DNA of 64,000 nucleotides from the NCBI GenBank assembly GCA_910574965.1, contig CAJTDB010000007.1, forward strand, positions 1 through 64,000. Direction: 5' to 3'. This document shows, piece by piece, positions 23,364 through 30,866 of the stretch (its first letter is position 1; every line of letters starts with the position of its first letter). This DNA comes from Lachnospiraceae bacterium (GTDB lineage: Bacteria > Bacillota > Clostridia > Lachnospirales > Lachnospiraceae). The notes beneath the pieces are model-generated. The model saw nothing but the letters and a program-made list of their open reading frames with translations. It ran no database searches and was not told the DNA's origin. A program made the translations under genes and the position numbers.

Positions 23364-24791
23364 ATGCCTGTCAATTCCTTTGAAGATTACCCCATGTCAT
23401 GGAGGCCGCAGAAATCCAGACTGGAAAAGCCCTATTACATTTCCATAGCCGCCAGCCTTGAGGCGGATATCCTGTCCGGGAAACTGCCGGCTGACACAAA
23501 GCTGCCGCCCCAGCGGGAACTTGCCGACTTCCTTGACCTGAACTTAAGCACAGTCACACGGGCATACAAGCTGTGCGAACTGAAAGGGCTCCTGTATGCT
23601 GTCACGGGACGCGGGACTTTTGTTTCCCCCGGCACATCCGCCAAAAATACTTTTATGGAAAAAGAGGGCGGCATCATCGAAATGGGCATGATCAAGCCGT
23701 TTTATGAAAGCAACCGTGCCATCCAAAATACAGCGCGGCTTGTTTTGGAAAGGGATGAATCCATAAGGCTTTTTGAATACAGCAGCCCCCTGGGAACGAA
23801 GCGGCAGATAAACGCCGCCCGTAAATGGCTGCGCCGGATTGGAGTAAACGCCGGGGAAGAAAACATCCTGCTCTCTGCCGGGGCGCAGAATGCCCTGTCT
23901 GTCATACTTATTTCACTTTTCAAGGCCGGGGATAAAATAGCCGTAGATACCTTTACCTATACAAACTTTAAGGAACTTGCCAATTTCCTGCACATCCAAC
24001 TGATTGCTGTACCCTCGGATGGAGATGGTATGTCTCCCGATGGGCTTATGGCTGCCTGCCGGAATATGGGGATAAACGGCGTCTACCTCATGCCGACCTG
24101 CAGCAACCCCACAAGTATCTTTATGCCGCAGCCACGCAGGATGGAACTGGCAGAGATTATCCGGCAGTTCCATCTGCTTGTGATAGAGGACGACATTTAT
24201 TCCTTCCTCTCCGCTTATGGCCGCACCGCTCCTGCTGCGGAGCCGTTCTTTTCCCTTCTGCCGGAACAGACCGTCCATACCTGCAGCATCTCAAAATCGT
24301 TATGCGCCGGACTGCGGGTCGCCTTTCTTGCCTTTCCAGACCGATACCGGGAGCTGCTGGTTTCCGGGATGCTGGGCATCAACCTGAAAACCGTGTCCCT
24401 CAACAGTGAGATCATTGCAGAACTGATTGAAAGCGGCGAGGCGGAAAATATCGTGAGGCAGAAAATCCTTTCTGCCCGAAAACGAAACCAGATATTCAGA
24501 ACCATTTTTCCACGGAAGATTTTTCTTCCATTATCCGAGACTGATACTATCGAGCGGTTTTTCCACTGGCTGCCACTCCCTGGCCATCTGGCAAGCGAGG
24601 AGTTGGAGCTGCTGGCATTGCAGAAAGGGATTCATGTACTTGGCTCACACCGTTTCGCAATGCAGAACGAAAACAAATCATCCTATGTCCGGGTATCTAT
24701 TGCTTCACCCGATACGGAAGATGATTTAAGAAAAGGGCTGCTGCTGTTAAAAAATATATTTGAGGAAAAGCAGATGAATTTCTTTGTCTGA
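23364..24791 (+). CDS. MocR-type (GntR HTH + aminotransferase) regulator
   Basis: 475 residues. GntR winged helix in the first 75 (LEADILSGKLPADTKLPPQ, LNLSTVTRAYK), then a fold-type-I aminotransferase domain with the PLP lysine in SISKSLCAG and the PLP Asp in VIEDDIYS. MocR proteins sense PLP or PLP-amine adducts. ATG at 23364 has GGAGGG ahead. Divergent from an ECF S-component gene. Confidence 0.85.
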   Translation: MPVNSFEDYPMSWRPQKSRLEKPYYISIAASLEADILSGKLPADTKLPPQRELADFLDLNLSTVTRAYKLCELKGLLYAVTGRGTFVSPGTSAKNTFMEKEGGIIEMGMIKPFYESNRAIQNTARLVLERDESIRLFEYSSPLGTKRQINAARKWLRRIGVNAGEENILLSAGAQNALSVILISLFKAGDKIAVDTFTYTNFKELANFLHIQLIAVPSDGDGMSPDGLMAACRNMGINGVYLMPTCSNPTSIFMPQPRRMELAEIIRQFHLLVIEDDIYSFLSAYGRTAPAAEPFFSLLPEQTVHTCSISKSLCAGLRVAFLAFPDRYRELLVSGMLGINLKTVSLNSEIIAELIESGEAENIVRQKILSARKRNQIFRTIFPRKIFLPLSETDTIERFFHWLPLPGHLASEELELLALQKGIHVLGSHRFAMQNENKSSYVRVSIASPDTEDDLRKGLLLLKNIFEEKQMNFFV

Positions 24792-24813
24792 ATTTGAGAT
24801 ACCAGAATATTAA

Positions 24814-24845
24814 AGGGACTATCTATTTCCCGACAGTCCCTGCTT
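24814..24845 (+). terminator. Terminator of the MocR gene
   Basis: GGGACT and AGTCCC form a stem followed by TGCTTTTCTC (end position approximate). Confidence 0.65.
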
Positions 24846-24882
24846 TTCTCTGTTGCTCTCCTCAAAATCCTATGTAGACTTT

Positions 24883-25752
24883 TTACTGCCCTGCAAATAG
24901 TTCCACCATAATAATCTCCGGTCTGTTGTTAAACCGGACTGGTATGATGCTGTTGCCGATACCACGGCTGACTACCATTTGTGTACTGCTCTCCGTATAT
25001 AACCCTGCATCATATTTTGGGAACAGTCCCTGGTTCGGAGCAACCAGACCGCCTATAAACGGGAGGCGGAACTGACCGCCATGTGCATGACCGCTCAATA
25101 CCAGGTCAATGCCGCTGCTCGCATAACTTTCAAACAGCTCCGGCCGATGTGAGAGCAGGATCGTATAACTGCTTTCTGTATCGGCCAGACTCTCCAACTT
25201 TGTGCTGACCATGGCAGGTACTTCCCCGAATATATCGCTCCTCACTGTAAAGTCCGGGTCGGAAAGCCCAACCAGTGTGATCTTTTCACCGTCACGCTCC
25301 AGCTCCACCGCCCTGTCCTCAAGCATAGACACGCCAGCCGCCTCCAGCCCGTTCCTTAGTCTGTCATATTGTGACAGCCTCGCTTCATGGTTGCCCGTCA
25401 CATAATAAACCGGTGCGATCCGAGCCGCTTCCTCTACAAAGCTGATGGCTATGTCGATATCCGTATGCCCGGAATCCACCAGATCCCCTGTGATCACGAT
25501 GATGTCCGGCCTGCTCTCTGAAAGCAGCTCTAGCAGCCTTGCATTATTTTCACCAAATTCAGCATTGTGCAGGTCTGACACCTGTGCAATCCGGAAGCCG
25601 GAAAATGCAGCAGGGATACGGCCTGCTGTGACCGTGACTGTGTTCACCATCAACGCCGTATTGCCCCATATGATCCATATGATTACTGTGAAAAGCGCTG
25701 TGCTAAGTATACACAGTTTTATCGTACCTTTCCAAGGTTTCCACTTTTTCAT
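24883..25752 (-). CDS. Membrane-anchored metallophosphoesterase (YkuE-like)
   Basis: 289 residues. An N-terminal membrane helix (LCILSTALFTVIIWIIWG), then a calcineurin-like phosphoesterase: VSDLHNAEFG, ITGDLVDSG, TGNHEA, LLSHRPE, SGHAHGGQ. Binds two metal ions, active site outside the membrane. Relatives act on UDP-sugars or lipid-linked phosphates; substrate not determined. Start has GGAG upstream. Stands alone. Confidence 0.85.
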   Translation of the reverse strand: MKKWKPWKGTIKLCILSTALFTVIIWIIWGNTALMVNTVTVTAGRIPAAFSGFRIAQVSDLHNAEFGENNARLLELLSESRPDIIVITGDLVDSGHTDIDIAISFVEEAARIAPVYYVTGNHEARLSQYDRLRNGLEAAGVSMLEDRAVELERDGEKITLVGLSDPDFTVRSDIFGEVPAMVSTKLESLADTESSYTILLSHRPELFESYASSGIDLVLSGHAHGGQFRLPFIGGLVAPNQGLFPKYDAGLYTESSTQMVVSRGIGNSIIPVRFNNRPEIIMVELFAGQ

Positions 25753-25987
25753 TATTCAGCTCCATTTATCCATTTAAGAATTGTTCCAATTAACTTTGTT
25801 TCATTCATTTTGCCTTAGATAATATCAGATTACACGAAATTTTATCAATTTCTATTCTGTCCTCTCCAGTATACCATAAAGATTGCATGTTTCCCCATTT
25901 ATATATTTGTTCATGTAAAAACTGAAATAATAGTTCATTCCGTTTTTCCCCTCCCATTAGTACAATCTTACTGGAGATGAACGAATA

Positions 25988-26311
25988 GTGGAAGATTTAC
26001 ATGAATTTTTTGGAATGGCAATTAAAAACGCAAGGATGGACTGCGGTCTGACACAGGAAGCACTGGCGGAGCGGGCCGGGATCAGCTGCCGCTACCTTAT
26101 CGCCATCGAAAATGAAGGGCGCATCCCCAAGCTCCCTGCTCTCTACCGGCTGATACATAGCATGCACATCTCGGCGGACCGTATTTTCTATCCAGAACAG
26201 CCATCAGAAGGGTCCGAGCGGGCGCAGCTTGCCCATATGCTGGAGTCCTGCTCCGACCGGGACATCCATATCCTTCTCGGTGCTGTCAAAGCCATGCTGC
26301 AGGAACAATGA
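25988..26311 (+). CDS. XRE-family HTH protein 1, GTG start
   Basis: 107 residues: HTH in the first 65 (CGLTQEALAERAGISCRYLIAIE), then LESCSDRDIHILLGAVKAML. The C-terminus matches that of XRE protein 2 at 26790 (MSDEDIRLLIGFIERM), so the two are related. GTG start behind GGAGATG. Likely a regulator belonging to the mobile element. Confidence 0.8.
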   Translation: MEDLHEFFGMAIKNARMDCGLTQEALAERAGISCRYLIAIENEGRIPKLPALYRLIHSMHISADRIFYPEQPSEGSERAQLAHMLESCSDRDIHILLGAVKAMLQEQ

Positions 26312-26313
26312 GC

Positions 26314-26352
26314 AAAGAACCATTTCCCGCACTCTCTGGGGAAGTGGTTCTT
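26314..26352 (+). terminator. Hairpin after XRE gene 1
   Basis: AAGAACCA-TTTCCC pairs with GGGGAAGTGGTTCTT. The T-run is poor, so terminator function is only probable. Confidence 0.45.
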
Positions 26353-26413
26353 CGCCTGCCCTCTGTCTTTTACTTCTTCAGGAACCTCTTATCTTCTCAC
26401 AGCAAAACACAGT

Positions 26414-26641
26414 TCATGCTCTGTTCTTTTTCAATTCTCCCGCCAGATAACGCACCGCTTCCTCCGGGGTAGGGATCTTGTCCTGACGCGGCACCCTGTT
26501 CTGGTAAGCTTTTGTGATCGCATTGTTATTCAGCGGATCTGTATACGCCTCTGTCAGCGCTGCCTGCATATCCTCGCGTACTTCCTTCACACTCACCCCA
26601 TGTTTCTTTGCCAGTTCCCGATATATCTTCCGCATGCTCAT
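26414..26641 (-). CDS. Spo0A C-terminal-domain-like small protein
   Basis: About 75 residues: MRKIYRELAKKHGVSVKEVRE, then AALTEAYTDPLNNN and IPTPEEAVRYLAGELK. Such small proteins in Clostridia are usually annotated as sporulation-factor Spo0A C-terminal-like HTH; a role in sporulation is not shown. GGAGGAG precedes ATG at 26641. Lies between two XRE genes on the opposite strand. Confidence 0.55.
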   Translation of the reverse strand: MSMRKIYRELAKKHGVSVKEVREDMQAALTEAYTDPLNNNAITKAYQNRVPRQDKIPTPEEAVRYLAGELKKNRA

Positions 26642-26789
26642 TGAAATCTCCTCCACGGTAAAAACTATGATCGCCTGTTCTTTTTGATTATAAGCGATAA
26701 TATTATCTTTTTCAACCAAAACAAGCGTTACAATCGCTCGTTTTTACCCTGTACAGAGCTTAAGATTAACACATTGGGAGGACATCAAA

Positions 26790-27107
26790 ATGGATGAACA
26801 GTTTATCCGGGACCGGATCTCCAGTCTCCGGCAGGAAAAACAGATCTCTGAGCGAAAGATGAGTCTGGATCTGGGCCACAGCACCAGCTATATCCGCAGC
26901 ATCACCTCCGGCAGGGCGCTGCCGTCCATGAGCGAATTCCTGTATATCTGCGAATACCTGGGCATGACACCCATGGAGTTTTTCAACGAGGAACGGAAAA
27001 CCACCCTGACACAGCAGGAAGCGTTCGAACACATTTATTCCATGTCGGATGAGGATATCCGGCTGCTGATCGGGTTCATTGAGCGGATGAAGGCTGGCGG
27101 AAAATGA
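26790..27107 (+). CDS. XRE-family HTH protein 2
   Basis: 105 residues, HTH in the first 65 (ISERKMSLDLGHSTSYIRSI) and C-terminal motif MSDEDIRLLIGFIERM. GGGAGGACA precedes the ATG. Likely controls its own region or the mobilization genes. Confidence 0.8.
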   Translation: MDEQFIRDRISSLRQEKQISERKMSLDLGHSTSYIRSITSGRALPSMSEFLYICEYLGMTPMEFFNEERKTTLTQQEAFEHIYSMSDEDIRLLIGFIERMKAGGK

Positions 27108-27700
27108 CAGGCAGTATCGTGAGTACCGGTGCTACCTGTTTTTCAGAAACACACCTCCCCATCCTGTTCCATCTGTCCTCCTGCTCTTTGGACTGTGGCT
27201 CTCTTCTTCATGCCTCCTTCCATGCCGATGCATTCGTCAGCACCATCAAAAATAACACAGACAATCCATGAAAAAATCTTTGTCCTGCGATCCTTTCGTG
27301 CGCAGCTTAAAACCTCCTGCTTCTCTCATCCTTCTCATTCTCTTTTCTGCCCATATCCAAAAACTGCTCCTTTGTTTTTCTCTGTCTATAAGATTTTGTT
27401 AGAGTGGGACCTTCTGGGCGGTTCACCATGAACCCCTCCTGGGTTCACAACGGAAGCGACGGCGCAAAGCGGCTCCTGATACTGCCACTTTCTTCCCAGA
27501 CACATCAGTCCGAAAGGCAGACTTCTCCCCTGGCGGATTTCAACGGTTGCAACAAAAATATAGTAAACGTCATAACTATTCTTACTTTGCCCGAAAGCCA
27601 TCACAGCAACGACAATCGGCATAGCATGTCAAAGTAAAGATTTTAAAGTCATTTACTATAGTTTCACTATCTTTTTCCATATTTTCCAAAAAATGCCTCT
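27108..27700. other. 593-bp stretch without a clear gene
   Basis: No convincing gene. A minus-strand frame at 27386-27622 (ends HGEPPRRSHSNKIL) is open, but I cannot assign it. A TGAACCC-CTCCT-GGGTTCA inverted repeat lies inside it near 27430. TTACTTTG and CAAAGTAA form an inverted pair around 27585-27637. May hold regulatory RNA or element-specific non-coding sequence. Confidence 0.4.
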
Positions 27701-27955
27701 TTACAGAATGGTGTATAAATTCGAGGTATGGCTACCATTCTCCCGATACCGGAATTCCTTCCTCAGATATCCTGCACTGACCAAATCGCTCAGGGCGCGT
27801 TTTATGGTGCTGCGGGACATCCCCAGTTCCCTGGCCATGGTAGGGATGGCAGGCCAGCAGCTTTTGTCCCGGTCCGCACGGTCATGGAGATACATATAGA
27901 CTGCCACCGCCCGGTGAGGCAGTCCGGAAGCGTAGATGGTTTCAAAATATCCCAT
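27701..27955 (-). CDS. HTH domain protein of the mobilization operon
   Basis: 84 residues with RAVAVYMYLHDRADRDKSCWPAIPTMARELGMSRSTIKRALSDLVSAGYL, a winged HTH of the type at the N-terminus of plasmid Rep and element proteins. Begins 14 bp after the VirD4 stop with AAGGAGGGG. Last gene of the relaxase-TOPRIM-VirD4-HTH run. Confidence 0.75.
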   Translation of the reverse strand: MGYFETIYASGLPHRAVAVYMYLHDRADRDKSCWPAIPTMARELGMSRSTIKRALSDLVSAGYLRKEFRYRENGSHTSNLYTIL

Positions 27956-27968
27956 ATCCCCTCCTTCT

Positions 27969-29789
27969 CTAATCCGTCCGCAGCGGCGGCCTGCCTACGG
28001 GCCTGTGGGGCTGTAACGGCACAGTCCTCTCTGTTATCTGTCCCTGCCCCATACCGCCGCTTACAAGCGCTCCAGATGGCGCAGGCGGCTCTTCAAACTC
28101 TTCCAGGTCATCGTCCATCTGTCTGCGCAGGATCTCCTGCTCCAGTGTGAGCCGGTCCGCATAAGAGACTGCCCTCGCCGCGTGCTGCTCCGCCACATAT
28201 CCTTCTTCAAATTCAATCCCCCATTTAAAAAACAGGCGCAGTTCTGTCCGCATGGGATGACATCCTGTTTTGGCCAGAATGAAATGTCCTTTGGGAAGGG
28301 ATTTCAGTTCATCCGGGGTCATCAGCGGACGCTGGATCATCTGCAGGCTCTGGCTGGGATCATTCTTTCCCCTGCTGATGGAACCGGACAGCACGGTCTT
28401 ATTTCCAAGGGCCTTTGACAAAACCTCCGCACTCTCCGAGTTGGGCGCAAAGCCTCCGAACAGGATGTCCTGGCAGTTATCGATGATGATCTCACTGCCT
28501 TCTTTTCCATAGTTTTTCTGCAGCTGGGCAAAGGACTGGATGATGGGAACCATGCTGATGCGCCTGGATCGGCCCGCAGAGAACAGCATCTCCAGGGACT
28601 CGATCTTGGGGATAGTCCCAATCTCATCCCCAAAGATCACGACCCGGTTGGGGAGCTTCCCGCCATGCTCATCTGCGATGGACAGCATCTCCCGGTATAT
28701 TTGCTGCAGGAACAGGCTGACCATAAAATATTTTGTATTATCCTCCTCCGGCAGAACGATAAAGATTGCCGCTTTGGAGTTACAGAAGGTCTCCGTGTCC
28801 ATGGAACCGTCAAAGCACAGGATCTGCTCCATCTCCGAATCCAGAAAAGCGTTCAGTCTGGACATGGCCGTGGAAAGCACCGAGGCCATGGCCTGATCTG
28901 CGGTATTCAGGGCGGCTCCGGCAAACCATTTCGCCTTATGCTCCGGAGGCAATTTCTGCATCAGCAGCTGGAACTGGTTCTTTCCCTTAACCGGTGAGGG
29001 AGCCAGTAAATCCTGGATGAGCTTAAACACGCTGACGATGTGCCGCTGCTCCCTGGGACAGTATTCCGCAATCAACAGCAGCACACTGGTCAGGAGTCCT
29101 TCCGCCGCGTCATAGAAAAATGCGTTCTGTCCATAGCTGGAAGAGTCTGCCCCGGAGCTGATGATAGTCTTGGCTGTGATCTTGGCATATTTTTCTGCTC
29201 TGGCCTTGTATGCCAGGTTCTCCGGGTCCTCCAGCCACAGATCCATGTATTTGTTTACCATACCCAGGATATTGTCTCTATCGGACCGGGTAGGATTCCG
29301 CAGATCCAGGATGGATATCTTGTAGCCGTAGTATTTTTCTGCAATCCCTGCATAGTTTCGGAACAAGTCTCCCTTGGTATCCGTACAGAGAAAACTCATA
29401 CCGCTGGCGCAGGCATATTCGATACAGGGATAGAGAAAGTTCGCCGTTTTGCCGACACCGGCAGCGCCGATCATCAGAAGATGGATGTCGCCGGAATCAA
29501 CCAGGGCCGTGACGCCTCCATGGGAAAACTTTCCGCCCACCACGATGCCCTGGGTTTCCGGCAGGTTCTTTCCCTGTCTCCACAGCTTCGGTTCGTATGG
29601 GACATGGGAGTAGGTCTTTTTGATCTCCATATCTGTGGCGAAACGGGCGGTCCCGTACTGCCCGTCTCCAACCGTCTTGGATTTGATCCCGTCCAGGTTG
29701 TAGTGGCTGGACAGGAAGGTGACCAGCCCCAGCAGGGCGAACATTCCCAGGCCCGCACATACCAGGATCACGATCTGCGTAGTCTGCAT
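27969..29789 (-). CDS. VirD4/TraG-type coupling protein
   Basis: 607 residues. One or two N-terminal membrane segments (IVILVCAGLGMFALLGLVTFL), Walker A GAAGVGKTAN (108-117), Walker B region VVIFGDEIG, and the late motif IIDNCQD. Coupling proteins bring the relaxase-DNA complex to the mating channel and hydrolyse ATP. ATG at 29789 has GAGAGGAG ahead; an in-frame start at 29825 is possible. No mating-pore genes are in the window. Confidence 0.9.
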   Translation of the reverse strand: MQTTQIVILVCAGLGMFALLGLVTFLSSHYNLDGIKSKTVGDGQYGTARFATDMEIKKTYSHVPYEPKLWRQGKNLPETQGIVVGGKFSHGGVTALVDSGDIHLLMIGAAGVGKTANFLYPCIEYACASGMSFLCTDTKGDLFRNYAGIAEKYYGYKISILDLRNPTRSDRDNILGMVNKYMDLWLEDPENLAYKARAEKYAKITAKTIISSGADSSSYGQNAFFYDAAEGLLTSVLLLIAEYCPREQRHIVSVFKLIQDLLAPSPVKGKNQFQLLMQKLPPEHKAKWFAGAALNTADQAMASVLSTAMSRLNAFLDSEMEQILCFDGSMDTETFCNSKAAIFIVLPEEDNTKYFMVSLFLQQIYREMLSIADEHGGKLPNRVVIFGDEIGTIPKIESLEMLFSAGRSRRISMVPIIQSFAQLQKNYGKEGSEIIIDNCQDILFGGFAPNSESAEVLSKALGNKTVLSGSISRGKNDPSQSLQMIQRPLMTPDELKSLPKGHFILAKTGCHPMRTELRLFFKWGIEFEEGYVAEQHAARAVSYADRLTLEQEILRRQMDDDLEEFEEPPAPSGALVSGGMGQGQITERTVPLQPHRPVGRPPLRTD

Positions 29790-29867
29790 TTTCACACTCC
29801 TCTCTCTTAATCTGTCAACAAGCACGATTTATCCGCTATCATAGTTCCTCGCTACAACAGAAAATCA

Positions 29868-30851
29868 TCAGGCCATCTGCAGCATCCTCTCCTCCGTCAT
29901 CTCCGGAGGCGGCTTTTCCTCTGCCGGTACCGCCTCCATCCCGTGCATGGCCTTGATGTCCTCATTCCAGTCCTTCCATGTGGACAGTTCCATCCTCACA
30001 TCCGGATACCCTGCCTCTGTCAGACCTTCCTGTATCCGTTCCGCCGCCTTCAGCCCTGCCAGGTCATGGTCTAAACACAGATGGATCTTTTTCAGCTCCG
30101 GATGATCCCGCAGCAGCTGGAACAATGCCTGGGAGCCAACTCCGCACAGCGCCACATAGCTGTGTTCCTTCCACCCGTTCTTGTGCAGCGAGATATAGGA
30201 GAGCATATCTATGGGCGCTTCGAACACAAAAACCTCACTGCTTTTCCCGTTCCAGTGGAAACTGTACCGGGGGTCGCTGCTCTCCAGATTTCCCCGGTAG
30301 CTTTTCCCCATGGTGTAGATCCCTTTCTTGTGAGCGTGTCTGGCCCTTCCTTCCGGATCGTATCCCACAAAAATAGCATTGTGAAACTGTCTGGTCTTAT
30401 CCTTCGACAGTTCCAGACTTTCGTAGATCAGATCCTCCTTTGCAAAAGCAGATACCACTTCATAGTCAAGCAGGCGGGACCTTAACAGATATGCGAACAC
30501 CCGCCGCATATCCCCATTGGCGGCTGGCAGGGCAAACGGCTTTCTCGGCACTTCCTCCTGTTTCCGGCTCTGGCGGTAGGTCTGTCCCTGTTCCCCGCCC
30601 AGGAGCATGCTCACTGCATCCGGAAACGATTTTCCATAGTAATAGATCACGAAATCAATGGCCGCCCCGCCTTTGCCAGCGGAGCCGTGGTCGTACCATC
30701 GGTTCCCCCGGATGGTGATGCTGTGGTCACTGGACATCCTCCACTCCGGCCCGGAGCGCAGGAGCCTCTCTCCCTGACGCTCCAGGAAATCTTTCAGGTC
30801 TACGGTATTTGCCCGTTCCTTCTGTTCTTCCGTAAAATAGACATATCCCAT
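29868..30851 (-). CDS. DUF3991/TOPRIM-domain protein
   Basis: 327 residues. N-terminal primase-like region (YDHGSAGKGGAAIDFVIYYYG), then DUF3991 (LLDYEVVSAFAKEDLIYES), then TOPRIM (VFVFEAPIDMLS, IHLCLDHDLAG). The CHC2-like zinc finger normally at the front has lost its Cys/His ligands. Likely a DNA-processing or primase-like protein acting with the relaxase. AAAGGAGG precedes the ATG, 15 bp after the relaxase stop. Confidence 0.85.
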   Translation of the reverse strand: MGYVYFTEEQKERANTVDLKDFLERQGERLLRSGPEWRMSSDHSITIRGNRWYDHGSAGKGGAAIDFVIYYYGKSFPDAVSMLLGGEQGQTYRQSRKQEEVPRKPFALPAANGDMRRVFAYLLRSRLLDYEVVSAFAKEDLIYESLELSKDKTRQFHNAIFVGYDPEGRARHAHKKGIYTMGKSYRGNLESSDPRYSFHWNGKSSEVFVFEAPIDMLSYISLHKNGWKEHSYVALCGVGSQALFQLLRDHPELKKIHLCLDHDLAGLKAAERIQEGLTEAGYPDVRMELSTWKDWNEDIKAMHGMEAVPAEEKPPPEMTEERMLQMA

Positions 30852-30866
30852 GGTTTCGCCTCCTTT

